64,000 nucleotides of DNA from Ophiura sarsii (lineage: Eukaryota > Echinodermata > Ophiuroidea > Amphilepidida > Ophiuridae). The translations under genes and the position numbers were made by a program. Below the pieces are notes generated by a model. It searched no databases, had not been told where the DNA came from, and was given only the letters and a program-made list of their open reading frames with translations. Below are positions 11,132-22,187 of this stretch, one piece after another (within the stretch, counting starts at the first letter, position 1; each line of letters starts with the position of its first letter). The stretch is from the NCBI GenBank assembly GCA_035610835.1, contig CM069456.1, positions 30,091,677 through 30,155,676 of the forward strand. The letters are read 5' to 3'.

Positions 11132-12049
11132 TTGGAAACTCAGCGCCTACTGACAGCGTCACTTGCTTCAAATACTCGTGTGACTTATGAAAGGGGGGTT
11201 GAGTCTTTTGAATTATTTCGCTCAAAGTTGGGCCTTAATAACCTATGGCCTGCCCCCATGGATCACATTGTTTCCTATATTGCGGGCTTATCAATTGAAG
11301 GCAAGTCACCTTCAACTATTAACACTTATATCTCTGCCCTTGCATATATCCATAAATTGAATGGTTGGCAGGATCCCGCTGATAATTTTATTATCAAAAA
11401 ACTTAAAGAGGGATGTAGGAGACAGGGAAAACGCTCAGATTGTAGACGCCCTATCTCATTACCTATCCTCCGTCAGTTATCACATTTATTGAATGGCTTA
11501 TGTCAGTCTACGTTTGAGGCTTACCTTTTTAGGGCAGCTTTTTTACTCGCCTTTTTTGGTTTTTTGAGGGTGGGGGAGTTTACTGTCGCATCTAAAAATG
11601 CTGATGTTAGTAATATCCTTTCAATAAGGGACATAGTTATAAACAATGGTCCCCCTGAATTTATGGAGGTGACCATCAGGTTCTCAAAAACTGACCAGTA
11701 TGGGGAGTCAACAACTCTAAACTTTGCAAGAGGGACTGATGCCCTCTTGTGTCCTGTCAGTGCTATGATCAATTATTTGAGAGTCAGACCAGAGGTTGAA
11801 GGACCTCTGTTCATTCATTTTGGTAAAGACCCACTGACCCGATATCAATTTGATTCTATGTTGAAAAAGGGCATTAAAGCAATGGGTCTGTGTCCTACAT
11901 TTTTTAGTCCACATAGCTTTAGAATTGGTGCAGCAACCTCCGCAGCAATCAGTGGCATCCCAATGGACATAATCAAAAGTATGGGTCGTTGGCAATCATC
12001 TGCCGTCAAACTTTATATCAGACCTCACAGGTTGCTGTCCATTGAATAA
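11132..12049 (+). CDS. Ngaro tyrosine recombinase
   Basis: 305 codons from the frame opening. The catalytic set of tyrosine recombinases is visible: R146 (FLRVGEF), K186 (SKTDQYG), H261-x-x-R264 (HSFR), W287 in the GRW box in place of the second His, and nucleophile Y295 (KLYIRP). An N-terminal SAM-like/core-binding segment (roughly 1-100) precedes it. It would join a circular DNA copy to the target by strand exchange, as in DIRS-order elements, instead of an integrase. The frame begins with TTG; the first in-frame ATG is residue 43, which would truncate the core-binding domain. Expression probably depends on frameshift, splicing or read-through from RT, which lies in a different frame and stops just upstream. 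Confidence 0.92.
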   Translation: METQRLLTASLASNTRVTYERGVESFELFRSKLGLNNLWPAPMDHIVSYIAGLSIEGKSPSTINTYISALAYIHKLNGWQDPADNFIIKKLKEGCRRQGKRSDCRRPISLPILRQLSHLLNGLCQSTFEAYLFRAAFLLAFFGFLRVGEFTVASKNADVSNILSIRDIVINNGPPEFMEVTIRFSKTDQYGESTTLNFARGTDALLCPVSAMINYLRVRPEVEGPLFIHFGKDPLTRYQFDSMLKKGIKAMGLCPTFFSPHSFRIGAATSAAISGIPMDIIKSMGRWQSSAVKLYIRPHRLLSIE

Positions 12050-12058
12050 TCTATCATT

Positions 12059-12141
12059 GCTTGCTTTTGCTTTGCTATTATTTTGATTTTGCTTTGCTTT
12101 CCTTTTCTGCTTTGTTTTTATTTTTGTTAATTTTAATACAG
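12059..12141 (+). promoter_or_regulatory. Probable 3' splice site before the SGNH ORF
   Basis: A T-rich polypyrimidine stretch (TTGCTTTGCTTT-like repeats) runs from the end of the recombinase ORF to TTTTAATACAG at 12131-12141, an animal-type acceptor with a TTAAT branch-like motif. The next ORF opens right after it and lacks an ATG. Splicing would solve its missing start. The matching donor was not identified. Confidence 0.5.
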
Positions 12142-12719
12142 GACAAAATTTGAGAACCTGGATCATTGGCGACTCAATCATTAAATATGCTGGTTTTAAA
12201 CAGACTCAACTACGTGGCGGAGGAAGGGTCTTCTGGAATGGTGTCCCTGGTGCGAGGATAACGGGCGTAGCCAGTTGGCTAAGAGGCATTAGAAGACCAT
12301 TCCCCACTACTCTTATAATTCACTTAGGTACAAATGATATATTTGCAACCTCTATACATGTGATTCGGCAGCGCATCATGCTCACCCTGTCTGGCGTTCG
12401 CAATATGTTTCCTCACACGCGCATCATATGGTCGCTCATTCTGCCTCGCTCCTATTATCATAATGAACGGAAAGGAGGTGCAGGTAATGGTTGCGCGCGC
12501 AACATTAATAATCATGCTATACGCATCTGCAGGCCAATGCCGAATACTCATGTTATAGGACATGCACATGTACTTCCCGTAAAGTTTGGCCACCTGTTTA
12601 GGTTTGATGGCTTGCACTTGTCTACAGAAGGAACCAACGTCTTCAGACAACACCTGGAGAAAGCACTGCGTTTTTTCAACGAGTACCCAGAGGAGTTTGA
12701 GTATCCCAAGAAGGGATAG
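12142..12719 (+). CDS. Ngaro SGNH/GDSL hydrolase-like ORF
   Basis: About 190 residues. The numbered frame opens at 12150 with TTG; coding probably starts upstream through the acceptor at 12140-12141. SGNH blocks are visible: IIGDSI with nucleophile S9, a glycine in GVPGARI (block II), GTND with N62 (block III), and DGLH with D153 and H156 (block V). All four catalytic and oxyanion positions are therefore present. SGNH ORFs are known in a subset of Ngaro elements, but their role in transposition is not established; esterase activity is inferred from family only. It lies downstream of the recombinase in the RT frame and ends before the trailer leading to B1. Confidence 0.85.
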
Positions 12720-12873
12720 GACTGATTTGATATATAATATATATCTGTACATAACAGACTTCCATTTTGTATTTTTCTCCAGTTGATATTTATTGTTCTA
12801 CTTGCTCTTACAATATATGGGGGGGGGGGGGGGCGTTGTTTGGGCAAGTGTTCATATGAAAACTTGAATGGTG

Positions 12874-13907
12874 TAATTTTAGAGTCAGCAATTTATGTGC
12901 TCGCTCTATTATTGCCATTCATTCATTAAATTGATACAATAAATTATGCAGATTAGACTATTGGACATTAAAATATTTACATATTCATATGTTAAATACC
13001 ATAAATTTGAGTCAGTATACAATGTGAAATTAGCAGATGTTACTTCTCTGAGCTATTCTCTAAGGGTAGGGGTTGGTAATCTACAGATCCCTGGAATCAT
13101 GTGCTGACAAAAGTTATAAATGACTCATCTAATATAATATTGGTCCTTAGTCAATTCATTAGTTCAACCATCATTGTGTCATCTCCGTAGCATAACTCTC
13201 TTAGGTGTTTATACATTAGGTTTAGGTATTTTTACTTTTCCAAAAAATTTGATGGTTGTTGATGATGCAAACACGTCTGTTATCAATTTATACAATTATA
13301 TTTCCATGACTTACTATTATTTGATTATACAATTAGCATCGTCAAATGGACGATCAGATCAATCTATTTATACAAATATTGTATGTATGATAAATTTACT
13401 CTCCAATGTATTATTAAGGTACTACTATATCATTTAGTGACATATCATGAATAAATTAACACTATGTTAATTTAATTCTACAATTGAATGTTGTAATGAA
13501 AATTGCCAGTATTAATTGTAGTGAATCTACAGTCAGTTCAATCTGTTTATACAAAAAATTGTATGTATGATAAATTTACTACCCAATATATTATGTAGTG
13601 ACATATCATGAATAAATTAAAACTATGCTTAATTTAATTATACAGTTGAATGACGTAATTAAAACTACCAGTATTAATTGGTGTGAATCTACAGGTGACT
13701 TATCATCAATAGATTAAAACTATGTTAAATTTAATTCTACAAATGAATGAGGTAATTAAATTACCATTATAAATTGTAGTGAACCTACATAGTTGATAAT
13801 GATTAAGAGTGCCATGTTTGGGTGCTCAGTGAAGTTTAATAAATCGATGAAGCCGAGGAGCAATACCTCCAATTTTGTTTCTCTTGGGTTTGTTATCTGT
13901 AAATAAT
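12874..13907 (+). repeat. Ngaro split direct repeat B1
   Basis: 1034 bp, apparently identical to 14188-15221 at a constant offset of 1314, so no indels. It shares TAAT with the start of A2. It holds an 87-codon frame (13174-13437) repeated exactly in B2. No domain is recognisable and it is AT-rich, so I do not call it a gene. Confidence 0.92.
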
Positions 13908-14156
13908 AAGGTTTATGGAAGGCCTACTTACATAAACCAATTTATTTACGGGAGCAGATACCCCCTGGGCTATCCCTTTTGCAGTGTGCGTCTATGTGCC
14001 TTGGTTACCGTAAATCGGGCCAATCAGCTTCCTTGCTTTCATGCCCGCGAGTCTTGCTCTTTGTTTTGGTTCTAGACGAGGTTCCGTGCTTTTACCTTTC
14101 CATTGTTTTGATCACATTTCTCTTCGGTTTCATCGTGACGGGTCGCTTTCCTTGAA
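13904..14156 (+). repeat. Ngaro split direct repeat A2
   Basis: Second copy of the 253-bp A repeat, directly abutting B1 through TAAT. A 31-bp spacer with CCCACCCACCCATTAC (14157-14187) separates it from B2 and is not found next to A1 or B1. Confidence 0.92.
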
Positions 14157-14187
14157 ATTCCACTCCCACCCACCCATTACTTTGGTA

Positions 14188-15221
14188 TAATTTTAGAGTC
14201 AGCAATTTATGTGCTCGCTCTATTATTGCCATTCATTCATTAAATTGATACAATAAATTATGCAGATTAGACTATTGGACATTAAAATATTTACATATTC
14301 ATATGTTAAATACCATAAATTTGAGTCAGTATACAATGTGAAATTAGCAGATGTTACTTCTCTGAGCTATTCTCTAAGGGTAGGGGTTGGTAATCTACAG
14401 ATCCCTGGAATCATGTGCTGACAAAAGTTATAAATGACTCATCTAATATAATATTGGTCCTTAGTCAATTCATTAGTTCAACCATCATTGTGTCATCTCC
14501 GTAGCATAACTCTCTTAGGTGTTTATACATTAGGTTTAGGTATTTTTACTTTTCCAAAAAATTTGATGGTTGTTGATGATGCAAACACGTCTGTTATCAA
14601 TTTATACAATTATATTTCCATGACTTACTATTATTTGATTATACAATTAGCATCGTCAAATGGACGATCAGATCAATCTATTTATACAAATATTGTATGT
14701 ATGATAAATTTACTCTCCAATGTATTATTAAGGTACTACTATATCATTTAGTGACATATCATGAATAAATTAACACTATGTTAATTTAATTCTACAATTG
14801 AATGTTGTAATGAAAATTGCCAGTATTAATTGTAGTGAATCTACAGTCAGTTCAATCTGTTTATACAAAAAATTGTATGTATGATAAATTTACTACCCAA
14901 TATATTATGTAGTGACATATCATGAATAAATTAAAACTATGCTTAATTTAATTATACAGTTGAATGACGTAATTAAAACTACCAGTATTAATTGGTGTGA
15001 ATCTACAGGTGACTTATCATCAATAGATTAAAACTATGTTAAATTTAATTCTACAAATGAATGAGGTAATTAAATTACCATTATAAATTGTAGTGAACCT
15101 ACATAGTTGATAATGATTAAGAGTGCCATGTTTGGGTGCTCAGTGAAGTTTAATAAATCGATGAAGCCGAGGAGCAATACCTCCAATTTTGTTTCTCTTG
15201 GGTTTGTTATCTGTAAATAAT
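14188..15221 (+). repeat. Ngaro split direct repeat B2
   Basis: Second copy of B, ending ...CTGTAAATAAT at 15221. The minisatellite resumes immediately with GATGTTACTTGC. Confidence 0.92.
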
Positions 15222-15940
15222 GATGTTACTTGCTACACAGTGCATGATGTTACTTGCTACACAGTGTAACATCATGTTTGCAGACGAGTACCTGATCAGG
15301 ATTAGTACTTACTTGCTATACAGTGTAATATCATGTTTCCAGACGAATACCTGATCAGGATTAGTACTTACTTGCTATATAGCTGATCAGGATTAGTACC
15401 TACTTGCTATATAGTGTAATATCAGGTTTCCAGATGAGTCTTGTACCTGATCACTGATCAGGATTAGTACTTATACGCTATACAGTGTACTATCATGTTT
15501 CGAGACGAGTACCTGATCAGGATTAGTAGTTACCTGCTATAAAATGTAATATCATGTTTGCAGACGAGTACCTGATCAGGATTAGTACTTACTTGCTATA
15601 TACCTGATCAGGATGAGTACTTACTTGCTATATAGTGTAATATCAGGATTCCAGATGAGTCTTGTACCTGATCAGGATTTTTACTTACACGCTATACAGT
15701 GTACTATCATGTTTCGAGAAGAGTACTTGATCAGGATTAGTAGTTACCTGCTATAAAATGTAATATCATGTTTGCAGACGAGTACCTGATCGGGATGAGT
15801 ACTTACTTGCTATATAGCTGATCAGGATTAGTACTTACACGCTATACAGTGTACTATCATGTTTCCAGACGAGTACCTGATCAGGATGAGTACTTACTTG
15901 CTATATAGTGTAATATCAGGTTTCCATACGAGTGAACCAG
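15222..15940. repeat. ~59-bp minisatellite, right part
   Basis: Continuation of the 6930-7462 array, about a dozen partly deleted units with CTGATCAGG, TACTTACTTGCTATA and TATCATGTTTCCAGACGAG. It fades out near 15940; 15941-16480 is AT-rich sequence with nothing recognised. Confidence 0.85.
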
Positions 15941-16479
15941 GAATATGTAAAGAATCAATACCACCGAAATCAGAAGAATTCCACATAAGAAACTCATCCG
16001 TCCATGTCTGATACAACAAAGAAAATAACACTTTATACATTAGCGTTAATTAATCCGATCCAAAATGAATAACAAAGAGTGACTACGCTAATTAATATTG
16101 ATAAAGAAACGTAGACGTATTAGTGGCACTTAAATAGTCAATGTTAAAATTGGTACATTGATGCATGATGTCAGAGAGATAAGATCAGGCGAGTTTATTT
16201 ATACGTGTTTTAATGGTAATAACGAATACTAATACCACTTTCATACAATTTTTGCAATAACTAGATATTTATCAGGAATCGTGAATTCTAAAACTGACAG
16301 TTGACGTAGGAAACCAACTATGGCTGTACGACACTACATACACTGGTACAAATCAACCATATGTTTCATTTGCATAATGCGTGATATTGTATATAAAGTT
16401 CAATTCCTTTACATTTGAACTTCCATATAAATATGATGTCTATGACCAGAAATAAGCCTCGAAGACGCTTTATCAGCGG

Positions 16480-17010
16480 TCATACGTCCCGGGGGCGATT
16501 TTTTTTTTACTAGTAAACATTTGAATGGGCTCACATGTAAAATCAGTTGACTTTTTTTGTTTTTTGTTGAAAAATCATTTTATTCAGTGAGTTTTGCTTT
16601 ATTCCGTATTAAAACGAAATAAATAAATTTTACAAATGATTACTAGTATAAAAAAAATCGCGTCCCGGGGGGGGGGGGGGGGGGGGGGGGGCGGTGTACT
16701 CACGTATGTAAGGCATACGGGGACGTGCCGCTCCAGTGGGTCGTTTTGTAGTGAGACATCCTTAGCTATGGGTAGGCTTTTCAACGGAAAAATCCTTAGA
16801 CATGGGTCTATTTTCGCGAAAATTTGCAAAAATTAGGTCTTTTTTCCCGATAATTTGCGAAAATTTGGTCTAAAATGAAGCAAAACCCCTAAAAATGGGT
16901 ACCGATTTTTCCAAAATCACCCTTAGAAATGGGTAGGGGTTTTGAATCTCCAGCGGCACACCCCGACCAAACCAAATCTGAGTAACCCCCCCCCCCCCGG
17001 TCATACGTGA
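16480..17010. repeat. Dispersed repeat with CTTAGAnATGGGTA subunits and G/C tracts
   Basis: The segment carries a G run (16665-16691), then repeated motifs such as CTTAGACATGGGT and TTAGAAATGGGTA separated by AAAATTTGC-rich text. Outer GTGCCGCTCCAG and CTCCAGCGGCAC are in inverted orientation. Probably a nonautonomous element; class unknown. Confidence 0.5.
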
Positions 17011-17399
17011 GCATATGATGCGTCAATGATTTCCCAAGTGCCATGAACTAACTAATTCAGAGTGGTACTTCCTCTTGTAGTCACTGTATGGACAATGCCT
17101 TATGGCAGTTAACGAGCCATAGGCGTTATGCACAAGGTTGGGATGGGGATGAATACACGTTCTTTCCTATCTGTCAGGGAATAATACCTAATATCATATC
17201 TCCGATTTCCCAAACTTTCCTGCCATGATAACGATACGCAGTAATACGAATGAGGAATAGAAACGGAAGAGAAGTTTTTCATGTTTGAATTTCACGATAA
17301 TTTTCTCAACATGAAAATTGAATTGAAGTTGTATTCGAACCACTTTAAGAAATTAAAAAAAAACATATTCGCCATCAAGCATACATACATAGGCCGACA

Positions 17400-17500
17400 T
17401 TTTAATTTTGGGAGCGCGACCCCCGTACCGTGATGCCCGATCACCTGGATTTCGGCCGCGGCGGCCCGGGTTTGATTCCCGGGGGAGGTACACACCATGC
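17400..17500 (+). repeat. tRNA-derived SINE-like fragment
   Basis: A GC-rich block with GATGCCCGATCACCTGG and CCCGGGTTTGATTCCCGG; the latter resembles a Pol III B box inside a T-arm-like hairpin. No complete cloverleaf. Surrounding 17010-18280 has no gene I can support. Confidence 0.35.
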
Positions 17501-18287
17501 TGTCTGTCCCGTGTTTCCCCTGTTAGCGTTATTGCTACACCGTCCCTACCCTCCATGAGAGGTTAGGGTTAATCGAGTCATACATCTGCTGATGAAATGT
17601 GCCGCAACCCTAAACATTACAGGTAATTATTATCTTGCGTTGAACTTAAGAAAATTATGACAATGAGCTGTTGCTTGGTCTGAATTTGAGATTTCCTCTA
17701 AACATGCTAAAGTTGATTGCACGTAAACTCTCAGAGTGCTTTAAGATGGGAATTGTATAACAATAATAATATTAACATGGCTCCCGAATGTTGAGAATTG
17801 TACCTTTTGTAAAAGGGTCAACTCTTGTGGACAAATCTATTTGGCGCAACGTGTGCTTGAAGGCATAACTTCTCCATCACAAGTAACACGAGCTAGTAGG
17901 TCATGTTTTGTTTCATGGCGGATCGTTATTAACCATTTACAAAAACTAAGATATCGTTGTAAACATCATCCATCTATCGCTGATGGCGACGTGTTAATGA
18001 CGGTATTCTATTTTGATGAATTGACCCGTGGATGATATCCTCTTCAAATCCATTTGTGATCATATTGTGAAACCTTTTATACTCATCGTAGTAATAATAT
18101 ACGCATTCACCTACTTTATAAAATACATAGATTTAAAAGGTCAACCATGACTGGGAACAGGGCTGCACGAAGCGAATTATTTCTCAAGAGCATGGAGTTT
18201 CATCGCATCAAATAATCCCTGGACCAATCAGCCACAGGTTAAGATCGGCTTTATTGTGACACAAGGTATGTATATGTTATACAGCGT

Positions 18288-19372
18288 GTCCCCAAAAAAC
18301 TGGGACCAAAATCTGCAGAGCTTGTAAATTAAAAAGTAGAAAACGTAGCTGCTTTGTGTTTGAGGATATTAAGGTACATACTCGTACATGTATACCTGAC
18401 CTTAATTGGTGAAAATGTGAGACCAATCAATTGGCAACTTTCTGAAATATAAAGCTTTCAACAGAGCGTGGTTAGAACCCGTTTTTTCCAATTTAGTAAT
18501 AAACCACCAGATGCCTTGCTTCTGCGTTGCGTGGAAGTTTACCAAGCATCATGTGCATGGTGTTTATTCTCCGAAATATCTTGTTTGGTAAAAAAGGGTT
18601 AAATTATATGTAATTTGGATTAATATTCAGCATTAGAAATAGGCTACCCATTGCAGTAACCTTGTCGTTGAAATTAACAGAGCAACTGATATCCTGATAC
18701 CATGCCTGGAAATAGCACCCGCCCACCTGCCTATAGCGGGTATTTTTGTGTCTGGGAAAAGTACCCCGGCGACCGACTGGCGGGTAAACAATTTCAAACT
18801 CAAGGTGTAAATGTGAGAGTTACACTGGCTGGTAGAGTTTCTGTCGGGTAGGTATTTTTGTGAGTTACCTGCCCGATCCCGAATGGCTGGTTGAAAAAAA
18901 TCTAAAGTTCCAGCCCTGCCTCTAATTCCTTTGATGAGATGACTGACTTAACGGCTGGTTTCCAATTTCGAAGAAATGGTTCTTAAACTGATTCAAAGAT
19001 GGCAGTGTCTCAGAAGGTTATTTATTGATTTTTCTAAGAAAAATCATAGGTATTTACACTTTTTTATCCCCTTTATGACGAGACGAGTAAGTCATTGTTA
19101 TAAAGTCAAAGGCAAAACTTTGATGACGTCAGTACGTTGCGCAACTGCAACGCATGGACGGTTCATGGGCAAAATCGAAGAAAAAAACGGGTTCTTACCA
19201 CGCTGTATTTAAAGCTTTGTATGTATCTTTAAAACCTTACATTCGATTGGTCTTATAATTTCACCAAATAATGTCAGATATATTTACTTTTATATTCCTA
19301 AACATAAAGCAGCTATAATTCCCATATTTTAAGTTATGAAGCTCTGCAAGTTTTGGACCCAGTTTTGAAAGA
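18288..19372. mobile_element. Fold-back element with GTGTCCCCAAAAA-type end
   Basis: The outer left segment (CAGCGTGTCCCCAAAAAACT, ACCAAAATCTGCAGAGCTTG) returns inverted at 19335-19372 (AAGCTCTGCAAGTTTTGGACC). A second inverted block pairs GACCAATC near 18421 and AGCGTGGTTAGAACCCG near 18465 with 19185-19260. The middle holds the ACCTGCCCGA repeat (18700-18920). No transposase seen. Confidence 0.55.
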
Positions 19373-19599
19373 TAAATATTCTCGCAACCTTCAAAATCCT
19401 TATTACATTTCCATAGAGTGCAAAGTGCCCCTAAAAAGTTGCATATGTTCCACGTCATTACTCTCTTTCAATATTCAGTATTTGGTATTAATGATTATAT
19501 CAGCTCGTAGATAATTCAGTTGATTTTCAAATGCCGTTTATTCGATTGTAAATTGCTCTTACCAATCCAACGATATGTCTGATTCCTCACGGGTACTTT

Positions 19600-19830
19600 T
19601 AAGAACACCTTCCACTCGACTTTACCAAAAAAACACCAGATTTTTAAAAACCTTTCCCAACTTTCAAAGTCTATCTCAATATTTACTGAACAATTAATAC
19701 TAGGCATATTTGTACTTATTTCACGTCCATGGTAATGAAATTCAATTTTTTTGACATATTTGAAACATTTTGTGAACTTTTGGAATGTCGTCTGCAGACA
19801 CCTGTTGCGTGGAAAGTGTTTTAAACTTAT
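19600..19830. repeat. Dispersed repeat shared with 28420-28645
   Basis: AATACTAGGCATATTTGTAC, GAAATTCAATTTTTTTGACA, TGAAACATTTTGT and GCGTGGAAAGTGTT recur in order at 28420-28645. Non-coding and of unknown class. Confidence 0.55.
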
Positions 19831-19904
19831 TGTTATTCAAAATAATCATTATGACTATATCTATAAAGATGCACGTTAAGCATGTAATGCCTTGGTATAT
19901 GTGA

Positions 19905-21905
19905 TGGAGCTCTGTAAAATTTTGACATTACACGGTACTGGGGTGAGGCATATCAGGAATCATTCCCCATTACATGGTATTGGATTGAGGCATGTCACGA
20001 ATCACTCCCCATTACACGGTATTGAAGTGAGGCATGTCACGAATCACTCCCCATTACACGGTATTGGAGTGAGGCATGTCACGAATCACTCCCCATTACA
20101 TGGTATTGGAGTGAGGCATGTCACGAATCACTCCCCATTACATGGTATTGGAGTGAGGCATGTCAGGAATCATTCCCCATTACATGGTATTGGAGTGAGG
20201 CATGTCACGAATCACTCCCCATTACACGGTATTGGAGTGAGGCATGTCAGGAATCATTCCCCATTACATGGTATTGGAGTGAGGCATGTCACGAATCACT
20301 CCCCATTACACGGTATTGGAGTGAGGCATGTCACGAATCACTCCCCATTACATGGTATTGGAGTGAGGCATGTCAGGAATCATTCCCCATTACATGGTAT
20401 TGGAGTGAGGCATGTCACGAATCACTCCCCATTACACAGTATTGGAGTGAGGCATGTCACGAATCACTCCCCATTACACGGTATTGGAGTGAGGCATGTC
20501 ACGAATCACTCCCCATTACACAGTATTGGAGTGAGGCATGTCACGAATCACTCCCCATTACACGGTATTGGAGTGAGGCATGTCACGAATCACTCCCCAT
20601 TACATGGTATTGGAGTGAGGCATGTCACGAATCACTCCCCATTACATGGTATTGGAGTGAGGCATGTCACGAATCACTCCCCATTACATGGTATTGGAGT
20701 GAGGCATGTCAGGAATCATTCCCCATTACATGGTATTGGAGTGAGGCATGTCACGAATCACTCCCCATTACACGGTATTGGAGTGAGGCATGTCAGGAAT
20801 CATTCCCCATTACATGGTATTGGAGTGAGGCATGTCACGAATCACTCCCCATTACACAGTATTGGAGTGAGGCATGTCACGAATCACTCCCCATTACACA
20901 GTATTGGAGTGAGGCATGTCAGGAATCATTCCCCATTACATGGTATTGGAGTGAGGCATGTCAGGAATCATTCCCCATTACACAGTATTGGAGTGAGGCA
21001 TGTCAGGTATCATTTCCCATTACACGGTATTGGAGTGAGGCATGTCAGGATATCATTCCCCATTACATGGTATTGGAGTGAGGCATGTCACGAATCACTC
21101 CCCATTACACGGTATTGGAGTGAGGCATGTCAGGAATCATTCCCCATTACATGGTATTGGAGTGAGGCATGTCACGAATCACTCCCCATTACACAGTATT
21201 GGAGTGAGGCATGTCACGAATCACTCCCCATTACACGGTATTGGAGTGAGGCATGTCAGGAATCATTCCCCATTACATGGTATTGGAGTGAGGCATGTCA
21301 GGAATCATTCCCCTTTACACGGAATTGGAGTGAGGCATGTCAGGAATCATTCCCCATTACACAGTATTGGAGTGAGGCATGTCAGGAATCATTCCCCATT
21401 ACATGGTATTGGAGTGAGGCATGTCAGGAATCATTCCCTTTACACGGTATTGGAGTGAGGCATGTCAATAACCATTCCCCACTACACGGAATTGGAGTGA
21501 GGCATGTCAGGTATCATTTCCCATTACACGGTATTGGAGTGAGGCATGTCAGGATATCATTCCCCATTACATGGTATTGGAGTGAGGCATGTCAAGAATC
21601 ATTCCCTATTACACGGTATTGGAGAGAGGCATGTCAGGAATCATTCCCTTTACACGGTATTGGAGTGAGGCATGTCAGGAATCATTCCCCATTACACGGT
21701 ATTGGAGTGAGGCATGTCAGGAATCATTCCCCATTACATGGTATTGGAGTGAGGCATGTCAGGAATCATTCCCCATTACACGGAATTGGAGTGAGGCATG
21801 TCAGTAATCATTCCCCATTACACGGTATTGGAGTGAGGCATGTCAGGAATCATTCCCCAATACACGGTATTGAAGTGAGGCATGTCAGGAATCATTCCCT
21901 TATTT
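19905..21905. repeat. 42-bp satellite array, ~47 copies
   Basis: The unit is CATTACACGGTATTGGAGTG followed by AGGCATGTCACGAATCACTC and CC, exactly 42 bp. Variants alternate between CACGAATCACT and CAGGAATCATT, and between ACACGG, ACATGG and ACACAGT. Because 42 is a multiple of three, two of the three forward frames lack stops, giving a 675-codon open frame (19892-21919) of HSPLHGIGVRHV(T/R)N units. Small indels switch it to a second frame without a stop. The third frame has GAGTGA in nearly every unit, and all reverse frames are closed. I regard it as satellite DNA, not a gene. Confidence 0.9.
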
Positions 21906-22187
21906 ATGAGAAACTCTAACCATGTGATGCATTTGCCGTTCAATTAATGGTTTAGGTTTGCTTAAAGTTATTTTTGCGGTTAGGAATGATTGTAGTTGTC
22001 TTTAAACCTATGTAGTCTCGCTATCGATATATCTGTAGCCTAGCTCCTGCTCAACTTAAAATCATGCAACGGATGACGACCGATTTACAGTCAAATTTGG
22101 GGAAATAGTTTACAACCTGGTGACACATCGCCAAAAAAAGTTTGTGTGTGAATTTGTTTTACAGATTTAAGTCTGGCGTGTCCGGTG

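Larger units (their letters stand above)
7463..15221 (+). mobile_element. Complete Ngaro-type YR retrotransposon
   Basis: A 7.76-kb element in the order A1 (7463-7715), gag, RT-RNase H, tyrosine recombinase, SGNH hydrolase, B1 (12874-13907), A2 (13904-14156), B2 (14188-15221). Split direct repeats of the form A1-ORFs-B1-A2-B2 are the hallmark of Ngaro elements in the DIRS order. A tyrosine recombinase in place of a DDE integrase and the lack of a recognisable DNA methylase domain agree with Ngaro rather than DIRS1. A1/A2 and B1/B2 look identical and all four ORFs are open, so insertion is recent. TAAT is shared by the left edge, the B1/A2 junction and the right edge; there is no target-site duplication. 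The host site is a ~59-bp minisatellite. Confidence 0.93.

Noticed and set aside
13174..13437. 87-codon frame repeated exactly at 14488-14751
   Set aside because: The duplication comes from the Ngaro B1/B2 repeats; the sequence is AT-rich with no domain.
19892..21919. 675-codon protein gene
   Set aside because: It is a 42-bp satellite whose period keeps frames open; indels move between two frames and composition is pure repeat.
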